A stretch of 64,000 nt of DNA from contig JAGTXX020000014.1 in assembly GCA_019044685.2 (NCBI GenBank), positions 620,001 to 684,000 on the forward strand. Direction: 5' to 3'. The DNA is from Nannochloris sp. 'desiccata' (lineage: Eukaryota; Chlorophyta; Trebouxiophyceae; Chlorellales; Chlorellaceae). A program made the position numbers and the translations under genes. The notes below the pieces were generated by a model, which was given only the letters and a program-made list of their open reading frames with translations, had not been told where the DNA came from and did not search any database. Below are positions 12,326 through 23,236 of the stretch, piece after piece (the first letter of the stretch is position 1; each line of letters starts with the position of its first letter).

Positions 12326-14151
12326 ATGCCAGGAATTGCAGCTACTATTTTGCCGTAAGTAGTGAATTGACACTTTTGAAGGAAGTATTGGGTTGTGTTG
12401 ACTATGTTTTACTTGGAAATTGTCTCACAAGGTTAGGTTTACTGTCTTGATTTTGCTCATCTACTACATTTGTTGATCTAACCTCTCCTCCTCGTTTCCC
12501 CCCCCCTTGCAGCTCTGCTGATGCGGCTCCTTTAAAGGCCGAGTTCAGTACAGACCCTTTCCGCTACCTTGATCGCGTCAAGAACAAGGTGCGTAGATTG
12601 ACTAAACCCTTCTCAAAATCTCAGGCTGACTTGGCGTTTTGTCGTTCACCCACCACCTCTCTCACACTTTATTTATTAATTTCCCAATTTCTGCAGCTCC
12701 TCATTGACGGAGAATGGGTTGACTCTGTTTCTGGAGAAACTTTTGACGTCATTGATCCTCGCACCGAACAGAAAATCTTGGAAGTCGCTTCTGCCAATGC
12801 CGAAGATGTTGATCGTGCCGTCAAGGCCGCCCGCAAGGCGTTTGACGAAGGCCCCTGGCCGAAGATGGGCGGTGCCGCTCGAGGTCGTATTCTCCTTAAA
12901 CTCGCTGATTTAATCGATGCTAACGCTGATGAGCTTGCCGCTTTGGAAGCTCTTGACAACGGCAAACCTTATTCCGTCGCTCGTGCTGCCGATATTCCAC
13001 TTTCTGCTCAGCACATTCGTTATTATGCTGGCTGGGCTGATAAAATCATGGGTGAAACTATTCCTGTTGACGATTGGTTTGGGGAGAAGCTCTTTGCCTA
13101 CACTTTGCATGAACCTATTGGCGTCGTTGGTCAGATAGTTCCCTGGAACTTTGCTACGTTAATGGCTGCGTGGAAAATCGCACCGGCCCTTGCCTGTGGA
13201 AATACCGTGGTGCTAAAACCTGCAGAGCAAACACCCATGACGGCGTTACGTCTCGGTGAATTGGCTCTTGAAGCTGGTATCCCACCCGGTGTGTTGAATA
13301 TCATCACTGGATACGGCCCATCCGCTGGTGCACCCATTGTTGAGCATGCTCTCGTGGACAAGGTAGCGTTTACAGGTAGCACAGAAGTGGGGCAGATCAT
13401 CATGAAAACTGCTGCCAACCACGGTTTGAAAGACGTGACCCTGGAATTAGGTGGAAAGTCTCCATTAATTGTCTGGAAAGACGCAGATATTGACGAGGCT
13501 GTGAAATTAGCCCATAACGGTTTATTTTTCAATAAAGCAGAGTGCTGTGCGGCTGCATCCCGTCTTTTTGTTCACTCTGACATCTATGATGAGTTTGTTT
13601 CTAAATCTGCCGAGCTGGCAATGCAAAGAAAGGTCGGTGACCCTTTTTCTGATGACACGGAACAAGGGCCTCAAGTAGATTCTGACCAATTTAAGAAAAT
13701 TTTGGGGTATATCGAGTCTGGAAAGGAACAAGGCGCTCGATTAGTTGCTGGAGGCCGTCGCATGGGTGACAAAGGCTATTTTATCGAACCTACTGTCTTT
13801 GCTGACGTAGCAGATGATATGAAAATTGCAAAAGAAGAGATTTTTGGGCCCGTCATGTCGATTCTTAAGTACGATACTATCGAGGAAGTAATTACCCGAG
13901 CTAACAATACGACTTATGGTTTGGCGAGTGGTATCGTTGCCAAGGACATTAACGTTATTAATCGTCTTTCCCGTGCTATAAAGGCCGGCACTGTGTGGTG
14001 CAATTGCTATAATGTATACGACCACGCTGTGCCTTTTGGGGGGTATAAGATGAGTGGTATTGGACGTGATAAAGGGAAAGACGCCTTGAAACATTATTGT
14101 GCCGTGAAGGCTGTGTACCACAAGCTTGACAACGAACAGGCGTGGATGTAA
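12326..14151 (+). CDS. NAD(P)-dependent aldehyde dehydrogenase (ALDH superfamily, ALDH2/BADH-like)
   Basis: Exons 12326-12354, 12513-12588 and 12697-14151 encode 519 aa. The 29-nt first exon begins in a CCACCATGCC context, and the phases join cleanly through LDRVKNK to [10 protein letters not shown]. Seen motifs are [29 protein letters not shown] (cofactor loop and Asn), FTGSTEVG, general-base Glu285 in LELGGKSP, and Cys318-Cys319 in the active-site loop, with Cys319 aligning to catalytic Cys302 of ALDH2. The loop reads [11 protein letters not shown] instead of the usual NxGQCCxAGSR. The reaction is oxidation of an aldehyde to the acid; the substrate cannot be told. No clear targeting peptide, so probably cytosolic. 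TGTAA is present at 14340. Confidence 0.92.
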
Positions 14152-14588
14152 AAGTCAAGTTTTCTTCATTTTTGAAAGTGTGTTTCCAGTCTTTAGGTGC
14201 TACAAAATAACGAAAATTTTAGTCAGTTTCATTTTTTTTGCCGACAATTTGATGCTTGTTTATGTCTTGCCTTAAGATTTGGGAAGTTTTGGTTCAAGCG
14301 TTACACTTGAAACGTGTGTACGATCGCATTGTAGATGTATGTAAGAAAATTAGCGTAGAGCTCAAGTTAGTTAGGTAGCAAGAATGAATTGATAAACTGC
14401 TGGTCTAAGACCAGGTCTTGCCGCACTTAAGTGTGGAAACGCTGAACAGTCGTACGAATCCTATTGTCACAATCAATCAAGCGTGTGCCGAATTCTTGGC
14501 TTCGGGTTTCTATTGACGTGGCTGTAAAATTAAATTGGAATGCTGTTCAATTGATTCTGGTCTTGAAACTATCGAGTTGGCTGAAATT
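14152..14588. other. Intergenic region after the aldehyde dehydrogenase gene
   Basis: 437 nt containing the ALDH 3' flank (TGTAA at 14340) and the leader of the small ORF. A short inverted pair (TGGTCTAAGACCA) occurs near 14400. Nothing else is recognised. Confidence 0.4.
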
Positions 14589-14936
14589 ATGAGTTTCTAT
14601 AGAATTAGAATAAATGAATTTGGCGATGAATTAAAAAATTTAAAGCTTTATGAAAGAGTTTATTGGTATAATATACTCAGCATGGATGAGTTGAAATCCA
14701 TTGCCGCATCTTTGTTCCTGCCCAATTTAGCGTACGATCTAGAGCACGTCTTGGAGCCCGCAAAAGAATCTATGAAGCTGGCGTCGGGAAAATCGCCTGA
14801 CCGGAATGAACTATTGCAACAGAGAATGCAAGCTACACGCAAAGCCCTACAAAATTTGAATGCTACTGTGCCCAAGATAACTGGTAATACGTATGGTGGT
14901 TCTAGTGGGGGTGCGAGGTGCAGTGGTGGTCGGTAA
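14589..14936 (+). CDS. Small hypothetical protein (115 aa)
   Basis: Not recognised. The frame starting at ATG 14589 (MSFYRIRINEFGDELK) is open for 115 codons and looks helix-rich and amphipathic (LPNLAYDLEHVLEPAKESMK, NELLQQRMQATRKALQNLNA), ending in a Gly/Ser-rich tail. Composition resembles neighbouring coding exons more than the flanking AT-rich DNA. The frame stays open for 18 codons upstream without an ATG, so a further 5' exon is possible. No domain or targeting signal is apparent. It could be a real small protein or a chance frame. Confidence 0.4.
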   Translation: MSFYRIRINEFGDELKNLKLYERVYWYNILSMDELKSIAASLFLPNLAYDLEHVLEPAKESMKLASGKSPDRNELLQQRMQATRKALQNLNATVPKITGNTYGGSSGGARCSGGR

Positions 14937-15453
14937 CAAAAGCCGTCGTCACTGGGCGCAGTGGTATATACATATATATATATATATTTATTTGGAGCTG
15001 CTTGTTCTCTGAGCGAATTATTTATTTGGACGTTTTACTTGTTGAAAACAACACCCCTTGTAAGTGAAGAGAGAACACCAGCTGTAGACGTGGTGGCAGG
15101 TCACCCACACAGCAGAGCGGTGCGTTTAGCGAGAAAGAAAGCACTCCTTTATAGCTAATCCGCTCGTCTATCGCCAGCAAGTAGAAATTTAAATAATAGT
15201 TTGCCTAGATTATAGTTTTGGAGAATAGTGCATATGGGCGAGGTTAATCATCCTCCTTTTGAAGAGAGCTGCATTTTGCAGAGCAGGGCTTCACCCAAAC
15301 CCCAGGTGGCACCATGCCGCTGCACTTGCACCACAGCATTTCGGAATTCAGTTTAGCTTTGGTATCAATATAGCTCGTTAAATTCTGGTACATTGGTTAA
15401 TGCACAACTTTAATATATACTAAAAGTTATTTTAAGGAGCAGTTATTGGAAAA
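14937..15453. other. Intergenic region with AT dinucleotide repeat
   Basis: 517 nt between the small ORF and the PheRS gene. It contains a TA repeat near 14965-14988 and otherwise no recognised element. A short open frame here lacks a plausible start. Confidence 0.4.
14965..14988. repeat. AT dinucleotide microsatellite
   Basis: Alternating T/A tract interrupted by a single C, in non-coding DNA. Confidence 0.8.
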
Positions 15454-17112
15454 ATGCGAACATCTTTGCTTTTAAATGCGCAGCGATGCAAAAGCGCGAT
15501 GGTGCGCCTCGGTAAGCCCTTTCCCTACGTGGCCAAGCCCTAATTCAAATACCGTATGCTTACAATAACTCAAAGTGATATGTTGATTTCTCTATTTGCA
15601 GCTCAGCAGCAGCGCATGATAACCACATCCACATGCTCAGCTGTTAGGATAGCACCTGCTACTGTCCATAAACGCCAAGGTAAGCTCCTTTTCAGGAACT
15701 TATCAAAGCTCTACAGCTGTACACTTGCCACGAATCAGATCAAAGCTCCTCAAATTTCAAATCTCAGAACAGTTTTCTGTTTTTCTCACGCACAGGTCTC
15801 TGCCGCCCCCGCCCGGCCTTTACTTTCGTCCCTCGCGCTGCTGCAGCCACTGCTACCCCAGTCTCAATCCCTAGAGATGGTAAGCAAATAGAGATATATT
15901 TAAATACCTTTTCTAACGAATTAAAGAACATATAAATTACACACCTATTCTTCATTCCCCACCGCCGTTTCTCTAAAGTTTACTAACTTTCCCCTCTAAT
16001 TTCTTTAAATGACTACAGACGTAATCACCAGTGATCCTGCCAACAATGTCACGGACAATATCTTTGAAAAAATCGGGTACAATCTCCACCAACAACCATC
16101 ACACCCAATTGGCATCATCACCAATGCCATCAACTCGTATTTCCACGAAAAGTACCCAAATACTTTCACAACATTTGATAATTTACAACCTATTGTCTCC
16201 GCAAAGGCCAATTTCGATGAAGTTCTCGTCCCTGCAGACCATGTCTCCCGTTCCCCAAATGATACCTACTATGTGGATGCAAACACCGTGCTGCGGTGCC
16301 ATACCAGTGCCCATCAGGCGGAGATGCTTCGTTCCGGTCAATCTGCCTTTTTGGTGACTGGAGATGTGTATAGAAGAGATTCTATTGATGCGACGCATTA
16401 CCCTGTATTCCATCAAATGGAAGGGGTGCGTGTGTTCACTGAAGAAGAATGGAAAGCGGCTGGTGCCTCTGATGGTACTGCCTATTGTGAAAAGGAATTA
16501 AAAGCCGCGTTGGAAGGGCTTGCGCAGCATTTGTTTGGAGAAGTTGAAATGAGATGGATTGATGCGTATTTCCCTTTCACGGATCCTTCATTTGAGCTGG
16601 AAATCTTTTTCAAGGGAGAATGGTTGGAGGTGCTTGGGTGCGGCGTGATGGAGCAAGCTATTCTGGACGCTGCTGGACGTCCTGGACAACGTGCATGGGC
16701 ATTTGGATTGGGACTTGAACGTCTTGCCATGGTATTATTCAATATCCCTGATATCCGTCTCTTCTGGACCTCCGACCAACGTTTTTTGAAACAATTTAAA
16801 GCAGGCGATCTTTCTACCAAATTCAAACCCTTTTCGAAATTTCCTCCTTGCTATAAAGATATGGCATTCTGGCTGTCTGAATCCTTCACAGAAAATAATT
16901 TATGTGAAGTTGTACGTGGTGTCGCCGGTGATTTGGTTGAGGAAGTGAAATTAATTGATGATTTCACCCACCCTAAGACGGGCAAGACGTCGAATTGTTT
17001 TAGAATTGCATATAGAAGTATGGAGAGGTCATTGACTGATGATGAGATTAACAAGATGCAGGAAGAAGTGAGGAAACAAGTTTCTGAAAAATTAAAGGTA
17101 GAACTGAGGTAG
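15454..17112 (+). CDS. Organellar phenylalanyl-tRNA synthetase, monomeric FARS2 type
   Basis: Exons 15454-15511, 15602-15679, 15796-15879 and 16019-17112 give 437 aa. All three introns are phase 1, with GTAAGC donors. The N-terminal ~70 residues are basic, hydroxylated and lack acidic residues, as in an organelle presequence. Plant homologues are dual-targeted to mitochondria and plastids. The body is a class II synthetase: motif 2 around RSGQSAFLVTGDVYRRD, the Phe-binding region HQMEGV, and motif 3 FGLGLERLAMVLF. It ends in an anticodon-binding FDX-ACB domain beginning FPPCYKDMAFWL. The length matches the single-chain mitochondrial enzyme (~450 aa), not the heterotetrameric cytosolic form. 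It charges organellar tRNA-Phe. Confidence 0.95.
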
Positions 17113-17311
17113 AGAATATTCTTGGAATTCTGGTTAAAAAAAAACAGAGGCAGCGGCGGTCGTACGAAAATTTTGGACAAATTCTGTATTATCTTTCTTT
17201 TAAATTTAAATTTGGTTTTTCGATACAAATATCCACTAGATATGATGTGTAAAACATCAGGTAAATGCATGCATATTCCTCCGTAGCCTCTTTCTGTCTG
17301 TAAATCGCATT

Positions 17312-18677
17312 TTATTCCGCTTTCTGTCCTCCCTGTGGAGCTTCAACCGCCACTGGTGGAGGGGTTTTTCTCTTTACTTTCCTCTCTATCCCGAGCCCAG
17401 CGACATATCTATGTGCAAAATGATCAAAATAGAAACTCGCTCCATGCCATGCAGCCACTACAAATGCAGCCACGATGAATCCCAAGGCAGCTGTACTATT
17501 CGACCACCAAATTGTATTCAACGCCATCACGGCAAAAGTTAATGCCATATGCATTGTTTGATAGGCTAGTGGTTGCAGTTTTCGAGGAAACCTTAAGACA
17601 ACCACAGAAAACAGCCCTTTTCGCGAGGTGACGTAATTATACAGTGTTTCGTACTGTCTAGATTGGATTTTTTGGGAAGATATCACGAATATTTTCATAA
17701 AATAAAGAATTGCCCAAATTAAGTAGGGTCCCATGGGAAGGACGCACAGCTCCCAAGGCGAGGCAGTTTCCCATTGTAGCTTTCTAATACTACCTTCATC
17801 TTTTTCATTACTGATAAAGGAAGATTCCAGTATTTCTGGAGGATGAAAACGATGTGCCCAGGCGACACATGCCGGAAAAAAATGAAGAAAAAGGGACGTA
17901 ACTTTATCGAGCGAGTGATAGACGAGAGAATTTCTAAAAGCAAGAATACTCCAGAGAAGAGGACCCAGGCTAAAAGCAAAAGTGACTTTACTGAGGGTGA
18001 TGCTTTGTGGATAGATCCAGACGTTGAGAAAGATGAGAACTTGTACAGCGTAGCAGAGATCAAACATATAGTAGTGCCATCTTTTTGAGCGGTAGTAGAA
18101 AAATCGTACAGCCTGTAAGTATAAGAGTATCAATAATTTATTAGATAATTAAAAAAACAAATAGAAGAAAATGTCTCTCTCTCTCTCTTTAATATATACT
18201 TACCAAAAGTACAGCCGCCTTTGCAGAATAGAGTTTATAAAAAGTCGTAGGAGAAGCACCTAACCAATACGCAGAAATCAATAAATCTAGTGTACCCAAA
18301 GTAAATGTAATTTTATCGCGCAAAAGGATAGTTTTTGGGGTGGCTAGTTGAGTCCGAACATTGCGACGAAGAGCGAGTAAAATTTCCTGGCGTTGATCTT
18401 TCTCAAATAAAATGTTCAGTCGAGGTTCCCAGGCAGTAAACTGGTCCAATTCGTGCCATTCATCATCATCTTCATCTTGATGGTCTCGGAACTGATTCTC
18501 GTCGTCTCGGAGGTCTTCTAATGGGTCGCTAAAAGGTTGAGAGGGGGCTTCGGAAATCTCAGAAAAGAGAGCAGCAATGGCATCGGCACCTTGGGAAAGA
18601 ACTGAAGGCTGTATGCTGCTTGTAACCTCTTCCTCTGGGGTTTGAGGGTGTGTATTATCTTTGCTTTGATCGGACAT
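17312..18677 (-). CDS. Glycerophosphocholine acyltransferase-like membrane protein (GPC1/DUF2838)
   Basis: Exons 18677-18204 and 18112-17312 (minus) give 424 aa, close to yeast Gpc1 (YGR149W). The phase-0 junction reads KAAVLL-AVRFFYYR. Residues 1-80 are acidic and probably cytosolic. From ~115 onward there are about eight hydrophobic segments, and the diagnostic GPLLWSILAFRNSLVYHSLDKVTS is present, followed by LFLHFFPACVAW. Known family members acylate glycerophosphocholine to lyso-PC in the ER, recycling phosphatidylcholine. The C-terminus is Pro/Lys-rich. The gene converges on PheRS with only 199 nt between the stops, and a CT repeat sits in its intron. Confidence 0.85.
18173..18189. repeat. 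CT dinucleotide repeat in an intron
   Basis: A pure CT run just inside the 5' end of the single intron of the minus-strand GPC1-like gene; on the sense strand it reads GA. Confidence 0.8.
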
Positions 18678-18991
18678 ATTGGTTTTATGCCATTTAAGGA
18701 ATGCACTTTATGATTTTTTGATCAATCTGGCGTTTGAAATTTTGCAAACGTTAATATTAGCTTCGAAGATTTACCTTATTTAGGCAGTGTGCTAATGATG
18801 CATCATATTTTTGCGGAATTTAATATGCCTAGAACACCGAGTGAAACCCTTTAAAACCTGAAAAATTGGAACTGACCTGCAACTGGCCTTGTTTTCAATA
18901 AAAAAGGTGGCTATTTTCAGCATTTCCACAACTTTTAATATTTAATTTCTATTGGACATTGTACCCACTATGGATACATGATCAAAAGATA
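18678..18991. promoter_or_regulatory. Divergent intergenic region between the GPC1-like and PGAP1-like genes
   Basis: 314 nt between head-to-head starts of two ER lipid-related genes, so a shared promoter region is likely. It contains TTTAAAA and TGGCCT (18884) but no assured motif. Confidence 0.4.
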
Positions 18992-21900
18992 ATGCCTCGT
19001 GGCGCCATCCTCTGGGTGGGGGTGATCACTTTGTTGATCGCCATCTATCACAACTGGCGAGAGGTCCAACGCACATCAATTTGTGATACCACGTATATCT
19101 ACGAAGGTTATGCAGATATTGCGCTACCATCAGATATCACTGCTGCCTTTCCTAGGTATAAACTTGTGCGCTACAATGACAACGCCCCGCATCTGCAGCA
19201 AGGTAGGAAGAAATAAAACTTTCCTCTGATACTATTAATGAATCAGATTTCAATAAATAGATACTTGGGATACCATACTTACAAAATATTCACAACTTTT
19301 TACTTGGAAATATATAAAATAAAAACAGATATCGCCACTCTCCGCCATCGCCGCTGCCCCATCCCTCTCCTCTTTGTTCACGGCCACCTCGGTAGCCCCC
19401 AACAAATGCGTTCCATGGCTTCAGAAACATCTAGAGAGATCATCCGAAGGTATAAGAAAGCCTCGTCTACTCCTACTGCTACGCCTAATAAAGAAGACGA
19501 ATGGAATCTATGGATTGATTGGTATGCTGTCAATTTCAACGAAGAGCCATCGGCGTTTGAGCCTCACCTATTAACAGAGCAAGCACGATTTGTCGCTGCC
19601 TGTCTCAAGTACTTGAGTGCAGAAGATGTTACAATGACTTCTACTTCTTCGTCTTTTCCTCTACTTTTAGTTGGCTATAGTATGGGCGGCTTGGTGGTCG
19701 AATCAGCTCTTGAAAAACTAGTTGATGCTTCAGACGCTCGCAGTGACATTACTAATAAGAATATTATTCAACGCCTGGCATTGGTGTTGACATTAGGCTC
19801 CCCACGGCACCATCTCCCTAGCTTTCTTATCCCATCTACAAGTACCACCTTTAGTCATAGGACTCGTACGACTAACTCTTCTCCTTCTTCTTCTTTTTCT
19901 TCTACTAACTTTCTACCTCCAAGTGTCCATATTCTCGCTGGGCCGGGTGACTTGATGATTCCAGGGCTGTCCTCGTGGGCTAGTATTTGGGCAGCCAATA
20001 AGAAGGCCACTGTCGACACCTCCGCTTTTGCTACCTCCACCGCTGCAGGGGATAGTAATAGTACGGCTCCAGTACCACTACTAGTACAGGTAGATATGGA
20101 TGATGTGCCTGGTGTGTGGTGTACTGCTAGTCATAAAGGGATGATATCATGTAATCAATTGGTACGACAAACTGTACCATTGTTGATAGATGCAGCAGCA
20201 AGGAGAAGAAAAATGGGAGGAGAAGAAGAAGAACGCATCAGCAGCAGTGGCACAGCTGCCATTGCTGCGGTCTCCACAGGTAAAGCAGCTGCATTAAAGA
20301 TGACGGTATCCCTTCTCAGAGGGATGCCAGAGACTATTTCTCAAACGGAACTGTTGCTGAATGACATTAAGGATGGAGTTGAAGTAGAGGAGAAGGGACC
20401 AGCTACCAGCAGCAGCTCTATTACTCCGTGCCGTTCTTCTCCAAAAGAAAGTGAATTTATCTTCACACATCAATTAAAAAGAGGAGAAGAACAGCGAAAT
20501 ATCTGTTATATTTGGAACGCTGAAGAGGAGTATTATAAGGATACTAATAAGAATGGTTCTTTATTCCTTCTTTTAAGTGGACTAGTGCCGGAAACGTCAT
20601 TTAGAGTGCTGGCAGATTTTTCAAATGATAGAAAAGAGGTTGATGTAAGTGGTTTAGCAAGACCGTTACCTGGTATGGTATATGGCTATCCCTCTGCAAC
20701 GGATGCGACATCCAAGTAAGTAGTAGAAACGCTTTCATTATTGCTTTTTTATTGGTATTTCTCTGACATTCTGGCCATTCATTCTTCTTTCTTTCTTTTT
20801 TTCTTTCTTTCTTTACTTTCAGGCGACCTTGGCATGCCGTGCTCGATGGTGTAGATTGGATGCGAAATTCAACACGGATACTACGTCTCCCGTTTGGAAC
20901 GGATTCTGAAAGCTTTAGTAAAATAAAGCTAGAGATCAACCTTCTGTTGCCGCATCAAAGCAAGGAGAAAAGTTCAATAGTAGCTTCTATTGGTCCACCA
21001 CCAACGTTTATAGCTCAAGTCATGCCTGAGAGGACTACATTAGGTCATAGGGTATCTTTTTCTCCTCTGAAACTTGCAGCGGGAAAGCACCCGTTGGCGC
21101 TTCAGCTTGACACGACTACCACTGCATTCTCTTCACCTGCATCTGCATCTAGAATGCTACTTAATAAACTTCTTCGGGTAGCTATTGGCCAAGCCTTACC
21201 ATGTAGAATACACGCTACGCGAGCGCATTGTCCAAATACAACAATACCACGAGAAACAGCAAAACCATCTGAACAGGCACTTGAGCACAGTGTTCCTTTA
21301 TTGGTAGCAGTAGCAGTAGATGATGACAAAGCACAGCACTCGATTCTTATTGGTGATGTACTGAGGAAAGCACATCAAGGTCTGTCTCTATGGCATCCAT
21401 CCGTTATGAATAGAGATATTTGGTTAATATCAGATCCTAGATGCAGCTACACTGTTAGGTAAATGCGAAGTAATTAAAACTTCAAACTTTTTTCTCTTCT
21501 CTCGTCATTGTCGTCTCCTCCCTACTCTAAGATTCTAAAATCTCTTTTTAAAATTTCCTTACTGTTCTTCTCTCTGCTCCTGCAGGCTTGCTTGGGATCT
21601 AGGTCCATGGATTTCCTATACTCTACGCTACCATGCATACGCTATTATTCCACTTGCCTTTGCTCTAAGCCTATTAAACCTTCAAATTATCGATAAAGAT
21701 AATAACAATTTCATAAACTTGGGGTTTCCCCTAGTGGTCCTACTACCTGCGCTGTCTTCCGTGTGGCCAGAGCATGCTGCTAGGATACTAGGCAGACCAC
21801 CATGGCTTCCTTTATCCAGTGTAGATGTATGTTTACTTGGATGCGTAGCGTATACTGTACTAGCAAGCTTGAAAATTTCAATTGCCAAGGGGCAAAACTT

Positions 21901-22522
21901 TTTCGCCCGCTTGTTGAAATGTTGTTCGTTTTCTACCACCATCACTAACACGACCTTGGAGAGATCTACAACTGGGGGTTTAGAGGTATTTATATATATC
22001 GCGGTGATGATTTCAAGTGGTTTGCATCCTGCTTTGCCTGCCTTGCTTGGGATTTTTATTCTTCAAATTTCCTGCCTCTACACAATAGCAACCAATAGCA
22101 CTGGAACAACAACAACAACAACAGGAATGACATCGTGTCAATTAATTTCTCTTAAACAATCGTGGCTAGTGACGCACATTTTAGCTTGTTTACCTGCTGG
22201 AATCTGGCTATTTGGCTGGGTAGCATCAGGAAGATCTCATAGTTACCCAGTATTTAGTCTAGAAAGGATATTTATGCTTATTCAAGGAGCCCATAGCTGC
22301 ACAGCTGCTTTCACTACTTCCACACTGACGACCTCTTCTTCTAGCTTTATGTATGAGAAATTAACTGTCTTTTTAGCTGTATTCGTTGCTTTCAGTGGAT
22401 TGTGGGGTTCTTTACATGTGGTAATGCCAGTTATGGCCAATCTGTGTAGCTGGGAGTTGGTATTAGGGTCGCTGCAGAGGAAAATGAAGTTTTCAAGAAA
22501 AAGAGAGAAGGCGGTGATTTAA
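18992..22522 (+). CDS. GPI inositol-deacylase, PGAP1/Bst1 family
   Basis: Exons 18992-19202, 19329-20715, 20823-21458 and 21586-22522 give 1056 aa, close to yeast Bst1 (1029). An N-terminal signal anchor (AILWVGVITLLIAI) precedes a lumenal alpha/beta hydrolase: IPLLFVHGHLG and the nucleophile elbow GYSMGG around residue 188. A lumenal domain rich in Ser/Glu linkers follows, and the last exon encodes several membrane spans. The enzyme removes the acyl chain from the inositol of GPI anchors in the ER, allowing export of GPI proteins. The phases at each junction (D71, K, R) are consistent. ATGs upstream of 18992 are followed immediately by stops. Confidence 0.9.
20781..20818 (+). repeat. CTTT-rich microsatellite forming an intron polypyrimidine tract
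   Basis: Tandem CTTT units with a poly-T interruption immediately precede the acceptor at 20822 in the PGAP1-like gene, apparently serving as its pyrimidine tract. Confidence 0.8.
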
Positions 22523-23236
22523 AAAATTGAATGATTGAATTTTATTGATATAAGTTTAATCATATATGATCAACGAAACAGACCCAGGGATCAAATACAG
22601 AAAGGTGCAACTATTGTGTAGAATGACAATTGCAAGCGCTGGACATGAAGACTGGGTGCAAGGTCAACGACTTGGGTTAAGTTCTTGATTCATAATTACT
22701 AACGCAGAGCATTGGAGTTTTTAGGTCAATGTCGGGGGGCGGTGGTAGAGCAGACTTGGGTCAAAAGGTATCAATTTAACAAGTTACACAGAGAAATCAA
22801 TTGCATTCAAACAAGATCAATCAGAAATGGGATAATAATAACAAGGGTGGTCTTGAAAAATAGAGAACAACATCAAAATAAAGAGACTCAATATCAAGTG
22901 CAGGGCGGGGGGATTATCAAATAAATCGAAAAAGAAGGGGGTCTTAGGAACATCAAAGTATAAATCAGATCTAGTAGGTCAAAGCTCTATCAGGGATGGG
23001 TAATAAGCAGAAAAGCATGCAACATGGCCGAAAAAATGGAATACGTAGACTTTGTAGGGGACGGGGAAAAGTAGGCAGCAGGGAATTCCTTCGAAGTAAT
23101 TATGAGTAGGTCAATTTCTTCTTTCGGAAGGCTAGGTTCGGAATCCATTATATAAGTATATATTGTATACGTATCTGTTGTAGTCAGGAATGTTATTTTT
23201 TTCCTAAATGAGTAAACAGAAGCTACAGAGCCATAT
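22523..23236. other. Convergent intergenic region
   Basis: 714 nt between the ends of PGAP1-like (plus) and the FG-rich gene (minus). Presumably both 3' UTRs. One short frame lacks an ATG and coding character. No RNA gene recognised. Confidence 0.5.

Noticed and set aside
14961..15158. A 65-codon frame beginning in the AT repeat.
   Set aside because: Begins within a microsatellite, has no ATG near the start and no features of a protein.
17312..22522. A GPI/lipid co-regulated gene pair (GPC1-like and PGAP1-like, divergent).
   Set aside because: Both act on ER lipids, but head-to-head spacing is common in this compact genome, so no functional link is claimed.
22712..22924. A 70-codon plus-strand frame, and a tRNA-like GGTGGTAGAGCAG string at about 22740.
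   Set aside because: No ATG at the frame start and no coding character; the tRNA-like D-arm string has no matching T-arm or acceptor stem.
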